A stretch of DNA of 64,000 nt, taken from positions 2,374,501 to 2,438,500 of the forward strand of contig NZ_CP088285.1 of the NCBI RefSeq assembly GCF_011516645.4. The letters are read 5' to 3'. The position numbers were made by a program, and so were the translations under genes. This document shows, in pieces, positions 1-9,068 of this stretch (positions are counted from its first letter, which is position 1; the number at the start of each line of letters is the position of its first letter). The notes below the pieces were generated by a model. It had not been told where the DNA came from. It searched no databases and saw only the letters and a program-made list of their open reading frames with translations. The DNA comes from Bradyrhizobium septentrionale. Lineage in GTDB: Bacteria > Pseudomonadota > Alphaproteobacteria > Rhizobiales > Xanthobacteraceae.

Positions 1-1
1 G

Positions 2-3000
2 TCGACCGACGTCAACGGCCCGGCGGTGACCTATTCGCTGATCGGCGACACCTCTGGTGGCGGCTTCACCATCAACGCGACGACCGGCGTCATCACTGTC
101 GCCGATTCCACCAAGATCGATTTCGAAAGCTCGGGCGGCAGCTACACCGTCGTTGCCCAGTCCAGCGACGGGACGCTGGCGAACTCGCAAACCTTCACCA
201 TCGCCGTCACCGATGTCGCGCCATCGACCCCGATCGATAGCGACGCCGGCGTCAACCGGGTCGCGATCGGCGCACCGGCCGGCTCGGGAACCGGCGTGAC
301 CGCATCCTCGACCGACGTCAACGGTCCCGCCGTGACCTATTCGCTGGTCGGCGACACCTCCGGCGGCGCCTTCACCATCAACGCGGCCACTGGCAAGGTC
401 ACGGTCGCCGATCCTACCAAGATCAACATTGCTGATCCGTCTTATGACGTCACGGTCGATGCCAGCGACGGCACCTTGCACAACCAGCAGACCTTCACCA
501 TCGCGGTCGTCGTCGACCAGGCACCGGTCGTCACCGCCGGCCACACGCTGAACTACACCGAGAACCAGGCCGCGACCGCGATCGATTCGGCGATCACCGT
601 CACCGACGGCGACGACGCCAATCTGGTGTCCGCGACGGTGCAGATCACCGGCGGCTACGTCAACGGCGAGGACGTGCTCGCCTTCGCCAACACTGCCACC
701 ATCACCGGCACGTTCAATGCCGCGACCGGAACGCTGACGCTGACCGGCACCGACACGGTCGCCAACTATCAGGCCGCGCTGGCCGCGGTGACCTATCACA
801 ACACCAGCGACAACCCGTCGGGCGCGGCGCGCACCGTCACGATAACAGCCAATGACGGCACGCTCGACAGCAGCCCGGTGACCGACACCATCAACGTCAC
901 CCCGGTCAACGACCCGCCCGTTGTGGTCGCCGGCCATACGCTGAACTACACCGAGAACCAGGCCGCGACCGCGTTCGACCCGGCGATCACCGTGTCCGAT
1001 GTCGACAACACCACGCTGGCCAGCGCGACCGTGCAGATTACCGGCAACTACGCCAACGGCCAGGATGTCCTCGCCTTCACCACCCAGAACGGCATCACCG
1101 GCTCGTTCAATGCGGGAACCGGCTTGCTGACGCTGACAGGCACAGCGACGGTTGCCCAATATCAGGCGGCGCTCGCCTCGGTGACCTATCAGAACACCAG
1201 CGACAACCCGTCGGGCCTGGCGCGTACGGTCACCATCATCACCAATGACGGCTCCGCCAACTCGGCTGCGGTCACCGACACCATCAATGTCACCCCGGTC
1301 AACGATCCGCCGGTCACGACGGCCGGCGGCACGCTGAACTATACCGAGAACCAGGCCGCGTCCGTGATCGATGCGTCGGTCAACGTCTCCGACGTCGACA
1401 GCGCCAACATGTCGAGCGCGACGGTTGCCATCACCGGCGGCTTCGCCGCCGGCCAGGATGTGCTGGGCTTCGTCAACCAGAACGGCATCAGCGGATCGTA
1501 CAACTCCGCGACCGGCGTGCTGACGCTGACGGGCTCCTCCAGCGTCGCCAACTACAAGGCGGCGCTCGATTCCATCACCTATTTCAACTCGAGTGACAAC
1601 CCGTCCGGCGCTGATCGCACCGTCAGCTTCACGGTCAACGACGGCAGCGCCAACAGCAACACCTCGACCTCGACCATCCATGTCACGCCGGTCAATGACG
1701 CGCCTGTCGTGAGCTTCGGCGCCATCACCGGATTCTCCGAGCCGCCGAACGGCACGCCGGCTTCGAGCTCGACGCCGGTCACGATCACGCCAAACCTGAC
1801 GATCTCGGACGCCGAAGGCAACAACATCACCGATGCGACCTTCGTGCTGAACAATCTGAAGGCGTCGGACGCGCTCTCGATCGCAGGTCACGCCGGCACC
1901 AGCGGCGACATCGGCGGGATCCACTTCGACATCACCAGCACCGCCGGCACCGAAACGATCAGTTTCACCGGCACCGACACGCTGGCGCACTACAATGCGG
2001 TGCTCGACCTGATCCAGTTCAACAACACCAGCGAAAATCCCGACAGCACCGCGCGTTCCTATACCCTGACCGTGCACGATGACGGCGGCACCGCGAATGG
2101 CGGCAACAACACCGGGACGGCATCGACCACCGGAAGCGTGACCGCCGTGGACGATGCGCCCACCGCGGCGGTGCCGGCGGACAATTCGCTCGGCACTGCG
2201 TTCTCGCACACCGACTTTGCGATATCAGGCCTTTCGGTCGCCGACATCGATTCCGACCCCGGCACCGTCACGGCGACGGTTTCCTCCGCTCATGCGAACC
2301 TGACCTTCAACACCGCCGGACTGGCCAGCTTCACCAACAACGACAGCCACACGGTGACGCTGACCGGCACGGCCGCACAGGTCAACACCGCGCTGGCGAC
2401 CCTGACATACAACAGCGATGACGGCTTCGCCGGCTCGGATACCGTGACGCTGAACGTCAGCGACAACGGCCACACCGGCACCGGCGGGCCGCTCACCTCG
2501 GGCGCCCAGACCTTCCATGTCGGCGTCGTGCCGCAGGTGTTCTACATCGACAACTCGGCCACGGCGCTGGCCAACAGCCACAATCTCGGCACCGCTGCCG
2601 ACCCGTACACCTCGATCGCCGCCTTCAACGCGGCGAACCCGGCAGGGAGCGGCGACTACGTCGTGCTGAGGTCCGGCACCTACACCGAAGCCAACGGCAT
2701 CAACCTCGCCAACGGCGTCAATTTGGTCGGCGGCAGCCACGCCCTGACCTTCACCAATCCGGTGACCGGCGCCCTGGTGACCGCCAACGCTGCAACCGGC
2801 ACCGATCCGGTGATCAAGGTCACCGGCGCCGACAACGGCATCGACCTGCTCGGCGCGTCGGGCCACAGCATCAGCGGCGTCAGCATCGATACCTCGGCCT
2901 CGACCGGCATCGGCATCAGCGACGACGGCAACAATGTCGGCACCGTCTCGATGTCCGACATCACGGTCAAGACCGCCAGCGGCGCCGGCTTGAGCTTCAC

Positions 3001-5335
3001 GCATGGCGGCACGATCACCGTCACCGGCAGCAACAACACCATCTCGTCCACGACCGGCACCGCACTCGACGTCGAGCACACCAACATCGGCGCGGGCAAT
3101 CTGACCTTCAAGAGCATTTCGGCGACGGGCTCGTCGGGCAGCGCCGGCATCATCCTCGACACGACCGGATCGGCCGGCGGACTCACGGTCACAGGCACCG
3201 GCACCGCCGGCTCCGGCGGCACGATCAACAACAAGACCGGCGCGGACATCCTCAGCGGCACCGACGCCGGCGGACAGACGACGTCGGGCACCGGCGGAAC
3301 CGGCATCTACCTGCACAACACCTCGAACGTGTCGCTGAGCGACATGTCGCTGCATGATTTCAGCAACTTCGCGATCTACGGCAACAACGTCACCGGCTTC
3401 ACTTTTGCCGACGGCACGATCAGCGGCACCAACGGCACCAACAATGCCGGCGACCGCGAGGAAAGCAGCATCCGGTTCGACAACCTGCTCGGCACCTCTT
3501 CGATCACGGGGTCCAGCATCTCCGGCGGCTTCGACGAGAACATCGACCTCTACAACACCAGCGGAACGCTGAATCGCCTGACGATGGACAGCGACACGTT
3601 CGGCCTGATCGGCTCGACCGGCAACGATAACGTCCGCGGGCAGGTCTACAACTCTGCGACGGCCAACTACACCCTGACCAACAGCACGTTTGCCGGCACC
3701 CGGGCCGACTTCATCGCCTTCACCGCCAACAACAATTCGTCGATGGACGCCGTTGTCCGCGGCAACACCTTCCACAACGGCCAGGCCATCGTCCCCGGCG
3801 GCGGCACGGCGGTCGACATCAGGAGCGGATCCGGCGGCCTCGTCTCCGCCGCGACCACCACGTTCGACATCTCGCACAACATCCTGACCGACGGCGGCGC
3901 CAACGCGTTCGATACGGTCGGTATCTTCGTGGCGAAGGGCCAGGACAACGGCACGATGTCCGGGACGATCGCCAGCAATTCGATCGGGCCGGCGAAGGTG
4001 GGCTCGAACTCCGACGGCATCTTCGTCCGCGACGCCGGCGCCGGCACCCTGACGACGCTGATCCAGAACAACACGATCACCGGGGTCGGCAACAACGGCA
4101 TCCATTTGCAGAACAACGACGGCAGTTCGACCTTGAACGCCACGATATACGGCAACTCGGTGTCGTCTCCGACTTCCGCCAATCCGTTTGCGGCACTCCT
4201 TGTCGACAACGGTGCGACAGCGACCGACACCAGCACGACGAACGTCGTGATCGGCTCGGGCACCGGCGGGGCCGGCACCAAGAACACGCTGAACCACAAC
4301 GCGACCTACGCCACCGACGTCGAGCTGAGCAACTTCAACGGCAATACGCATCTGAACCTGTCGAAGAACGGTTCGACCTCGGGAACCGCTGCGGGCGTCA
4401 TCACCGACGACAACACCAGCGGCACAGGCGCCATCACCGTCGACACCTCGGGCGGAAGCGGCACGACGACGCTCGTCGGCACGCTGCCGACGCTGCCGAC
4501 CCCGGTCGCGCCGCTGCTCGCCACTGCGGGCGGCGTGCAGGCCACGACGCCGACCACGGGCGAAATGCACCTGACGCAGAGCCAACTCGACTCGGTCGTG
4601 TCGGCGGCGATCGATCTATGGGCGAAGGCCGGTGCCGGCGCCGGCCAGCTTGCAGCGCTGCATGCCGTCAGCTTCAGCGTCGCCGACCTCGCCGGCCAGA
4701 TCGTCGGCCAGGAAGGCGCAGGCCACATCACGATCGACACCGATGCCGCCGGCCACGGCTGGTTCGTCGATCCGACACCGTCGGACAATTCGGAATTCAC
4801 CAACACCCTCAACGCGTCCGGTAGCAATCTGCAGACCGACCCGTCGACGGCCGCAGCGGGTCATCTCGATCTCCTGACCACAGTGGTGCACGAATTGGGA
4901 CACGTGCTCGGCCTGCCCGATACCATCTCGGCATCCGACGTCAACGATCTGATGTATATCGGTCTGGCCGACGGCGAGCGCCGGCTGCCGACCACGGCCG
5001 ACCTGCCGAAGGACCACAGCATGGACCCCGGCCAGCCGCAGCAGAACTTCGTGTTCGCATCGAGCGCAGCGCCTTCGAGCCAGCAGCCGGCCAGTGCACC
5101 GTCTGCCGGCGTCGCCATGGGCCACAGTTTCGACTTTTCGGCGTTCGCCCAGACGCCGCAGGCCGATACAAGCCACACGATGGCCGTCGCCGCAAATGCC
5201 CCGACCTGGTCCGACCTGTTCAGCGGCCAGTCCAATGCCGGCAACCCGTGGGCCGGCCACGAGACGACGTTCGCCGCGATGGGCGGCACGCCGACCGACA
5301 ATCATCTCCACACCCAGCACGATCTGCTGGTTTGA
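2..5335 (+). CDS. Giant cadherin-like/beta-helix surface protein with C-terminal metzincin-type zinc site (5' end outside window)
   Basis: The frame is open from base 2, so the N-terminus lies upstream; 1777 codons are visible. Residues about 1-170 hold two cadherin-like repeats (core TYSLxGDTSGGxFTI). Three near-identical repeats of about 125 residues follow (core LNYTENQAA ... TVTITANDG ... NVTPVND), then more diverged Ig/cadherin-type repeats. Residues about 850-1480 are rich in short G/N/T turns (NGINLANGVNLVGG, NNTISSTTGTALDV), typical of a right-handed beta-helix. A metzincin-type motif HELGHVLGLPD lies at 1630-1640 (ligands H1630, H1634, D1640; base E1631), followed by a likely Met-turn (DLMYIG). 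The last 90 residues are low-complexity A/S/P/H-rich. Known of the families: such repeats form large secreted or surface adhesins. I infer an exported adhesin carrying its own protease; the export route is not visible and no RTX repeats were seen. A strong hairpin terminator follows. Confidence 0.85.
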   Translation, partial: STDVNGPAVTYSLIGDTSGGGFTINATTGVITVADSTKIDFESSGGSYTVVAQSSDGTLANSQTFTIAVTDVAPSTPIDSDAGVNRVAIGAPAGSGTGVTASSTDVNGPAVTYSLVGDTSGGAFTINAATGKVTVADPTKINIADPSYDVTVDASDGTLHNQQTFTIAVVVDQAPVVTAGHTLNYTENQAATAIDSAITVTDGDDANLVSATVQITGGYVNGEDVLAFANTATITGTFNAATGTLTLTGTDTVANYQAALAAVTYHNTSDNPSGAARTVTITANDGTLDSSPVTDTINVTPVNDPPVVVAGHTLNYTENQAATAFDPAITVSDVDNTTLASATVQITGNYANGQDVLAFTTQNGITGSFNAGTGLLTLTGTATVAQYQAALASVTYQNTSDNPSGLARTVTIITNDGSANSAAVTDTINVTPVNDPPVTTAGGTLNYTENQAASVIDASVNVSDVDSANMSSATVAITGGFAAGQDVLGFVNQNGISGSYNSATGVLTLTGSSSVANYKAALDSITYFNSSDNPSGADRTVSFTVNDGSANSNTSTSTIHVTPVNDAPVVSFGAITGFSEPPNGTPASSSTPVTITPNLTISDAEGNNITDATFVLNNLKASDALSIAGHAGTSGDIGGIHFDITSTAGTETISFTGTDTLAHYNAVLDLIQFNNTSENPDSTARSYTLTVHDDGGTANGGNNTGTASTTGSVTAVDDAPTAAVPADNSLGTAFSHTDFAISGLSVADIDSDPGTVTATVSSAHANLTFNTAGLASFTNNDSHTVTLTGTAAQVNTALATLTYNSDDGFAGSDTVTLNVSDNGHTGTGGPLTSGAQTFHVGVVPQVFYIDNSATALANSHNLGTAADPYTSIAAFNAANPAGSGDYVVLRSGTYTEANGINLANGVNLVGGSHALTFTNPVTGALVTANAATGTDPVIKVTGADNGIDLLGASGHSISGVSIDTSASTGIGISDDGNNVGTVSMSDITVKTASGAGLSFTHGGTITVTGSNNTISSTTGTALDVEHTNIGAGNLTFKSISATGSSGSAGIILDTTGSAGGLTVTGTGTAGSGGTINNKTGADILSGTDAGGQTTSGTGGTGIYLHNTSNVSLSDMSLHDFSNFAIYGNNVTGFTFADGTISGTNGTNNAGDREESSIRFDNLLGTSSITGSSISGGFDENIDLYNTSGTLNRLTMDSDTFGLIGSTGNDNVRGQVYNSATANYTLTNSTFAGTRADFIAFTANNNSSMDAVVRGNTFHNGQAIVPGGGTAVDIRSGSGGLVSAATTTFDISHNILTDGGANAFDTVGIFVAKGQDNGTMSGTIASNSIGPAKVGSNSDGIFVRDAGAGTLTTLIQNNTITGVGNNGIHLQNNDGSSTLNATIYGNSVSSPTSANPFAALLVDNGATATDTSTTNVVIGSGTGGAGTKNTLNHNATYATDVELSNFNGNTHLNLSKNGSTSGTAAGVITDDNTSGTGAITVDTSGGSGTTTLVGTLPTLPTPVAPLLATAGGVQATTPTTGEMHLTQSQLDSVVSAAIDLWAKAGAGAGQLAALHAVSFSVADLAGQIVGQEGAGHITIDTDAAGHGWFVDPTPSDNSEFTNTLNASGSNLQTDPSTAAAGHLDLLTTVVHELGHVLGLPDTISASDVNDLMYIGLADGERRLPTTADLPKDHSMDPGQPQQNFVFASSAAPSSQQPASAPSAGVAMGHSFDFSAFAQTPQADTSHTMAVAANAPTWSDLFSGQSNAGNPWAGHETTFAAMGGTPTDNHLHTQHDLLV

Positions 5336-5355
5336 TCGAACGTTACGCGAGACAG

Positions 5356-5386
5356 CGCCTGCCGGACCGATCCGGCAGGCGTTTGC
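5356..5386 (+). terminator. Rho-independent terminator after the adhesin gene
   Basis: A perfect 11-bp stem (CGCCTGCCGGA / TCCGGCAGGCG) with a 4-nt loop starts 21 bases after the stop codon and is followed by a short T-run. The remaining 5387-5613 contains no gene I can support; it should carry the promoter of the tail-collar operon. Confidence 0.75.
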
Positions 5387-5613
5387 CATTCGGCTTCGTC
5401 GCGTTCGCATCGAGCGCAGTGAAAGAACCTTCACATGATCGCAACGAAGCTCGTGCATCACGTGTCCGAGAAAAAATCGTGAAGGTCGAACAATCGTTGA
5501 GGTTGCGCTTGTTGTAAAACACGCTATCGTGCATTTCGTCATCGCGCGCAGCATTGCCTCGCATTTTCATTAATTGAGTCACTGACAAGACGGATCGTCT
5601 GGCCGGAGGATCG

Positions 5614-6111
5614 ATGTCTCAACCCTATCTCTCGGAAATCAGGATGATGTCGTTCGGCTTTGCGCCGAAAGGCTGGGCGTTTTGCAACGGCCAGGTGCTG
5701 CCGATCAATCAGAATCAGGCCCTGTTTTCGCTGCTCGGCACAACCTATGGCGGCAACGGCACGACGACTTTCGCGCTACCGAACCTGCAGGGAAAAGTGC
5801 CGCTGCATATGGGCTCGGGCTTCGCGCTCGGACAGACCGCGGGCGAAACGTCCCACACCCTGACGATCGCCGAGATGCCGCAGCATCCTCACACCTTTCA
5901 GGGCACGACCAACAATGCCGACAATCCTGTGGTGACCGGCAATCTGATGGCGACGTCGGCCAATCTTTATACCGCTGCCAGCAATCTGACGACGCTCGAC
6001 CCGAGCACCGTCGGCAATGCCGGCGGCTCGCAGCCTCACGAGAACATGCAGCCCTATCTCACGCTCAACTTCTGCATCGCGTTGCAGGGCATCTTCCCCT
6101 CCCGGAATTGA
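5614..6111 (+). CDS. Phage tail-collar domain protein, copy 1 (microcystin-dependent-protein family)
   Basis: A 165-residue protein of the tail-collar (Phage_Collar) family, of which the microcystin-dependent protein is a named member. Visible hallmarks are an N-terminal SEIRMMSFGFAPKGWAFCNGQ, then LFSLLGTTYGGNG, FALPNLQGKVPLH, and a C-terminal LTLNFCIALQGIFPSRN. No signal peptide is visible. The start is set by a good ribosome-binding site (GGAGG five bases upstream of ATG). It is the first of three paralogues in tandem (gaps of 12 and 9 bp), clearly one operon. In phages this fold is part of the tail fibre/base plate; in free-living bacteria its role is not established. There are no other tail genes here, so I do not call a prophage. 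Confidence is high for the family and low for the function. Confidence 0.9.
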   Translation: MSQPYLSEIRMMSFGFAPKGWAFCNGQVLPINQNQALFSLLGTTYGGNGTTTFALPNLQGKVPLHMGSGFALGQTAGETSHTLTIAEMPQHPHTFQGTTNNADNPVVTGNLMATSANLYTAASNLTTLDPSTVGNAGGSQPHENMQPYLTLNFCIALQGIFPSRN

Positions 6112-6123
6112 AGGACGCGCGCC

Positions 6124-6627
6124 ATGGGCCAGCCTTACATTGGCGAGATACGTATGTTCGGCGGTAATTTTGCCCCGAACGGCTGGATGTTCTGCCAGGG
6201 ACAACTCCTGGCGATCTCCGAGAACGACGCTTTGTTCAATCTGATCGGGACCACCTATGGCGGCGACGGCCAGTCGACCTTCGCCTTGCCCAACCTGCAG
6301 GGCCGCCTGCCGCTACACCAGGGCAACAGCTTCGTCATGGGGCAGAGCGCGGGCGTCGAGCAGGTGACGCTGACCACCCAGCAACTGCCCATCCACAACC
6401 ACCCGATGTCGGCATCCCTGAACAACGCGACCGGCAGCACGGTGACGGGCAATGTCGTCGGTGTGGTGGGAGCTACTCAGATTTACCGCGAGGCCCCGGC
6501 CGCGTCGCCAATGGCGAGCCAGGCCTGCTCGTCGGTCAGCGGCAACCAGCCGCACGACAACATGCAGCCTTACCTCTGCGTCAGCTTCATCATTTCACTG
6601 TACGGCATTTATCCGAGCCAAAACTAG
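6124..6627 (+). CDS. Phage tail-collar domain protein, copy 2
   Basis: A 167-residue paralogue of the preceding gene with the same order of motifs: YIGEIRMFGGNFAPNGWMFC, LFNLIGTTYGGDG, FALPNLQGRLPLHQG, and a C-terminal FIISLYGIYPSQN. The start codon lies 12 bases after the previous stop, so translational coupling is likely. The middle segment (residues about 90-145) is the most different between the copies, as expected if the N- and C-terminal parts form a conserved scaffold and the middle is exposed. The three genes look like old duplications rather than a recent tandem expansion, because the DNA has diverged widely. The cellular role is unknown; a surface appendage or tail-fibre-like function is only an inference from the family. 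Confidence 0.9.
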   Translation: MGQPYIGEIRMFGGNFAPNGWMFCQGQLLAISENDALFNLIGTTYGGDGQSTFALPNLQGRLPLHQGNSFVMGQSAGVEQVTLTTQQLPIHNHPMSASLNNATGSTVTGNVVGVVGATQIYREAPAASPMASQACSSVSGNQPHDNMQPYLCVSFIISLYGIYPSQN

Positions 6628-6636
6628 GACGGGACC

Positions 6637-7164
6637 ATGTCTGATCAATTCCTGGCCGAGATCCGCATTTTCCCGTGCAACTTCGCACCCTCCGGATGGG
6701 CCTTCTGCAACGGCCAGCTGATGCCGATCTCGCAGAACACCGCACTGTTCTCGCTGCTCGGCGCCACCTATGGTGGCGACGGCAAGTCCAACTTTGCCTT
6801 GCCCAACCTGCAAGGCAGTTCGCCGATGCAACCGGGGCAAAGCTCGTTCGGCACCGTCTACGATCTCGGGCAGTCCGCCGGCACGACGACCGTGACCCTG
6901 CTGCAATCCGAAATGCCCCTGCACAACCACGGGGTTTTGGGCAATATCAATCAGTCCCAACTCGCCACACCCAGCCCGGTGCGATCGCTTGCGCGCGCAA
7001 ACCCGGGGCAGGCCTACACGGCAACACTGACCAACATTTCGCCGTTCTCGGCAACCAGCTCGATTATGCCGATCGGCGGCGGCCAGCCCCATAACAACAT
7101 GATGCCGTACCTCACCTTGAATTTCTGCATCGCGTTGCAGGGTATTTTCCCGGCGCGCGGCTGA
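6637..7164 (+). CDS. Phage tail-collar domain protein, copy 3
   Basis: The third tandem collar-domain protein (175 residues), 9 bp after copy 2. It begins FLAEIRIFPCNFAPSGWAFC, continues LFSLLGATYGGDGKSNFALP, and ends LTLNFCIALQGIFPARG, very close to the end of copy 1. It has a small insertion after the NLQG motif (a segment around PGQSSFGTVYDLGQSAG) compared with the other two. The GNAT gene starts 7 bp after its stop, so the four genes are probably one transcript. As with the other copies, the family is clear but the biological role outside phages is not. Confidence 0.9.
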   Translation: MSDQFLAEIRIFPCNFAPSGWAFCNGQLMPISQNTALFSLLGATYGGDGKSNFALPNLQGSSPMQPGQSSFGTVYDLGQSAGTTTVTLLQSEMPLHNHGVLGNINQSQLATPSPVRSLARANPGQAYTATLTNISPFSATSSIMPIGGGQPHNNMMPYLTLNFCIALQGIFPARG

Positions 7165-7171
7165 GCCGGCC

Positions 7172-7732
7172 ATGGCGGATGGTCCGCGCACGGACAGTGC
7201 TCTCGCGGCGTTCGGATGGACGCGCGCAGCGGATGCCGGCTTGAGCTTCCGTCGCATCGCCGAGGCCGATCTGCCCTTCCTCGGGCGGCTCTATGCCTCG
7301 ACCCGCGTCGAAGAACTGGCCGTGACGCCGTGGAGCGCGGAGCAGAAGGCTGCGTTCCTGGCCATGCAATTCCGGGCACAGCACGTGCATTACCAGCACT
7401 ATTATCCGACGGCCGACTGGCTGGTAACGATGCGCAACGGGGAGGACATCGGCCGTCTCTATGTCGACCGCTGGCCGAGCGAGCACTGCGTCATCGATAT
7501 CGCCTTCCTGCCGGAATATCGCGGAGTCGGTCTGGGCGGTGCGCTGATGCGCGACCTGCTCGACGAGGCCGCCGGAGCCGGCAAGCCGATGTCGATCCAT
7601 GTCGAGAAGTTCAATCCCGCGATGCGGCTCTATCGCCGGCTCGGCTTCGTCACCGAGGAGGACAAAGGCGTCTACGACCTGATGCGCTGGCGCGCGGCGG
7701 GAGCGACCGGCGCCCACGCCGCTTCAGCCTGA
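7172..7732 (+). CDS. GNAT-family N-acetyltransferase
   Basis: A 186-residue cytoplasmic protein with the GNAT acetyl-CoA-binding motif A (FLPEYRGVGLGGALMRDLL, containing the R-G-V-G-L-G pyrophosphate loop at about residues 116-121) and the usual later motif with the pattern NPAMRLYRRLGF. Family members transfer an acetyl group from acetyl-CoA to an amine or protein. The ATG is 7 bp after the third collar gene, so it belongs to that operon. I infer that it may modify one of the collar proteins or another partner, but the substrate cannot be read from the sequence. The length is normal for the family, and a bidirectional hairpin follows the gene. Confidence 0.85.
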   Translation: MADGPRTDSALAAFGWTRAADAGLSFRRIAEADLPFLGRLYASTRVEELAVTPWSAEQKAAFLAMQFRAQHVHYQHYYPTADWLVTMRNGEDIGRLYVDRWPSEHCVIDIAFLPEYRGVGLGGALMRDLLDEAAGAGKPMSIHVEKFNPAMRLYRRLGFVTEEDKGVYDLMRWRAAGATGAHAASA

Positions 7733-7744
7733 ACAAAACGCGCC

Positions 7745-7783
7745 AGAGCATTTCGGTTCTGATTCAGTGAGAACCGAAGCTCT
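7745..7783. terminator. Bidirectional hairpin between convergent genes
   Basis: An interrupted inverted repeat (AGAGCATTTCGGTTCT, 7745-7760, against AGAACCGAAGCTCT, 7770-7783) lies exactly between the ends of the GNAT gene (+) and the DUF6916 gene (-). Its position suggests a shared terminator; there is no clean T-tract. Confidence 0.55.
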
Positions 7784-8090
7784 AGGTGAAGACCGCCTGA
7801 TAGCCATTGCCATCTGCAAGCGGACCGACCGGCACCAGGAAGATCTCCATCACGCCGAGCGTCGGATGCCGCACCGGATGGATCGCCTGAGGCAGCCACG
7901 CTCCCTTTGGCCCGGCAAACAGCAGCGAGAACGCACCGCCCGGCCGCCCGCTGTTGCCCGCGGACTCGACCTTGGCAAGCTTCAGCGCCAAGACGTGATC
8001 TGCCGCCTGCATCTCGAACTCCGCGTCCTGATGCGGCGTGAAGTCATCAATCCGCAATGTCGCGAGGTCGACGGTGGATGTCATGCGCAC
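7782..8090 (-). CDS. DUF6916-like small protein
   Basis: A 102-residue protein (or 100 residues if the second ATG, MTSTVDL, is used). I recognise the pattern of the DUF6916 family from memory: an N-terminal TLRIDDFTPHQDAEFEM, a central LALKLAKVESAG, and a C-terminal HPTLGVMEIFLVPVGPLADG. No signal peptide, membrane segment or catalytic motif is visible. It is convergent with the collar/GNAT operon and shares its terminator hairpin. I infer an association with the collar proteins, because small proteins of this kind are often near them, but that would need a neighbourhood survey. Function is unknown. Confidence 0.75.
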   Translation of the reverse strand: MRMTSTVDLATLRIDDFTPHQDAEFEMQAADHVLALKLAKVESAGNSGRPGGAFSLLFAGPKGAWLPQAIHPVRHPTLGVMEIFLVPVGPLADGNGYQAVFT

Positions 8091-8174
8091 GTTCCCAATT
8101 GCATGCGACGTGTAACACGCCGCGCGATGTTGCCGTCAAGGTTTCTGGCGGACGTCCGCAATCGAGGCCCTGTG

Positions 8175-8278
8175 TCGTCATTCCGGGGCGTGCGAAGCAC
8201 GAGCCCGGAATCCATCACGCCGCAGTACCGTGGATCAATGGATTCCGGGTTCTCGCTTGGCGAGCCCCGGAATGACGA
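8175..8278. repeat. Dispersed palindromic repeat, family A
   Basis: The element is bounded by TCGTCATTCCGGGG and its reverse complement CCCCGGAATGACGA, with further internal complementarity around GGAATCCAT/ATGGATTCC. Related copies occur at 28403-28446 (short), 30293-30419 and 38264-38364. It folds into a long hairpin and has no coding potential. Confidence 0.85.
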
Positions 8279-8330
8279 GAAGATGGAGTTGCCCCTGCCA
8301 CTGAGTTGCCCGACGGCGCAAGCCCTTCGC

Positions 8331-8790
8331 TCAAAAATATTTCGGTTTATCGGAATGGAAACTCAGTGTATGGTTCGCCCGTCTCACCCGATCGAGGGGC
8401 GCTTCGCGATCGTCACGAACGCGGTGTGGGATGCGGTGGACGCTGAGCGCGCAGTCGACGAATGCGCGTGGATAGCGGACGGTGAAGTCGTGTGGTCCTG
8501 ACGCCCTAGCGGCCGGTGTCCCCTTGGAAGACGCAATTGCGTCTTGCGAAGGCGGTGACAAAAAAGCCAAGTCTCGCCGGGGAGAGCGCGAAATAAGCCG
8601 TAACCCATCGCGCAGGGAAAGCCGGATTGCTCCGGTTACACCTGTGGTCCTACCCCCGTGCTTTCTACCTTTGCACGGGGCCCATGGGTGCGATCGGCAC
8701 CCGGCTTTCCCTGCGCCCTCTGCTTCCAACGAGGGCAAGTAAACGCAAGACTCGGGTGCATCGCGCCGCGAGGATGCGGATGTATGTCTC
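8331..8790. repeat. Long dispersed repeat region with spurious reading frames
   Basis: This stretch has open frames on both strands but no convincing start, ribosome-binding site or domain. Its conceptual translations (for example minus-strand EGAGKAGCRSHPWAPCKGRK and LSLRDGLRLISR) are the recurrent phrases I recall from many 'hypothetical proteins' in Bradyrhizobium genomes, the mark of a repeated non-coding element. Apart from this and the two palindromic repeats on either side, the gap from 8091 to 9068 holds nothing I can support as a gene. Confidence 0.6.
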
Positions 8791-8811
8791 AGCTGGCGCC
8801 ACATATTCGAT

Positions 8812-8944
8812 GTCGTCCCGGGCAAGCGCAGCGCGACCCGGGACCCATAACCACCAATGCCAATTGCTTATCCAGGGCTGGGGCCGCAGCTCACTTCAAC
8901 AACGCAACCCTGTGGTTATGGGTCCCTGCTTTCGCAGGGACGAC
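8812..8944. repeat. Dispersed palindromic repeat, family B
   Basis: The element is bounded by GTCGTCCCGGGC and GCAGGGACGAC and contains inverted copies of GGGACCCATAACCAC. Related copies lie at 19568-19699 and 27374-27491. Confidence 0.85.
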
Positions 8945-9068
8945 AGCGGAAGAGGCGGCGGCCTCCGCCGGGCGCCCCGGAGGAACTGATGACGGCCCCG
9001 ATTTCCTCCGCTAACCTCCCCGCAAAGCGCCGCCAACAAGGCGGCGCATCCTGAGGGAGGACAGGCGC

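Noticed and set aside
2225..4585. 786-codon open frame on the minus strand
   Set aside because: It lies wholly inside the adhesin gene in the opposite direction; the composition (A/R/G/V-rich, no domain) is that of a shadow of GC-rich repeated DNA.
5614..7164. A prophage
   Set aside because: Only collar-domain genes are present; there is no integrase, capsid, terminase, lysis or other tail gene and no attachment-site repeats.
8331..8825. 164-codon minus-strand frame and several overlapping plus-strand frames
   Set aside because: No ribosome-binding site or domain; the sequence is dispersed repeat DNA.
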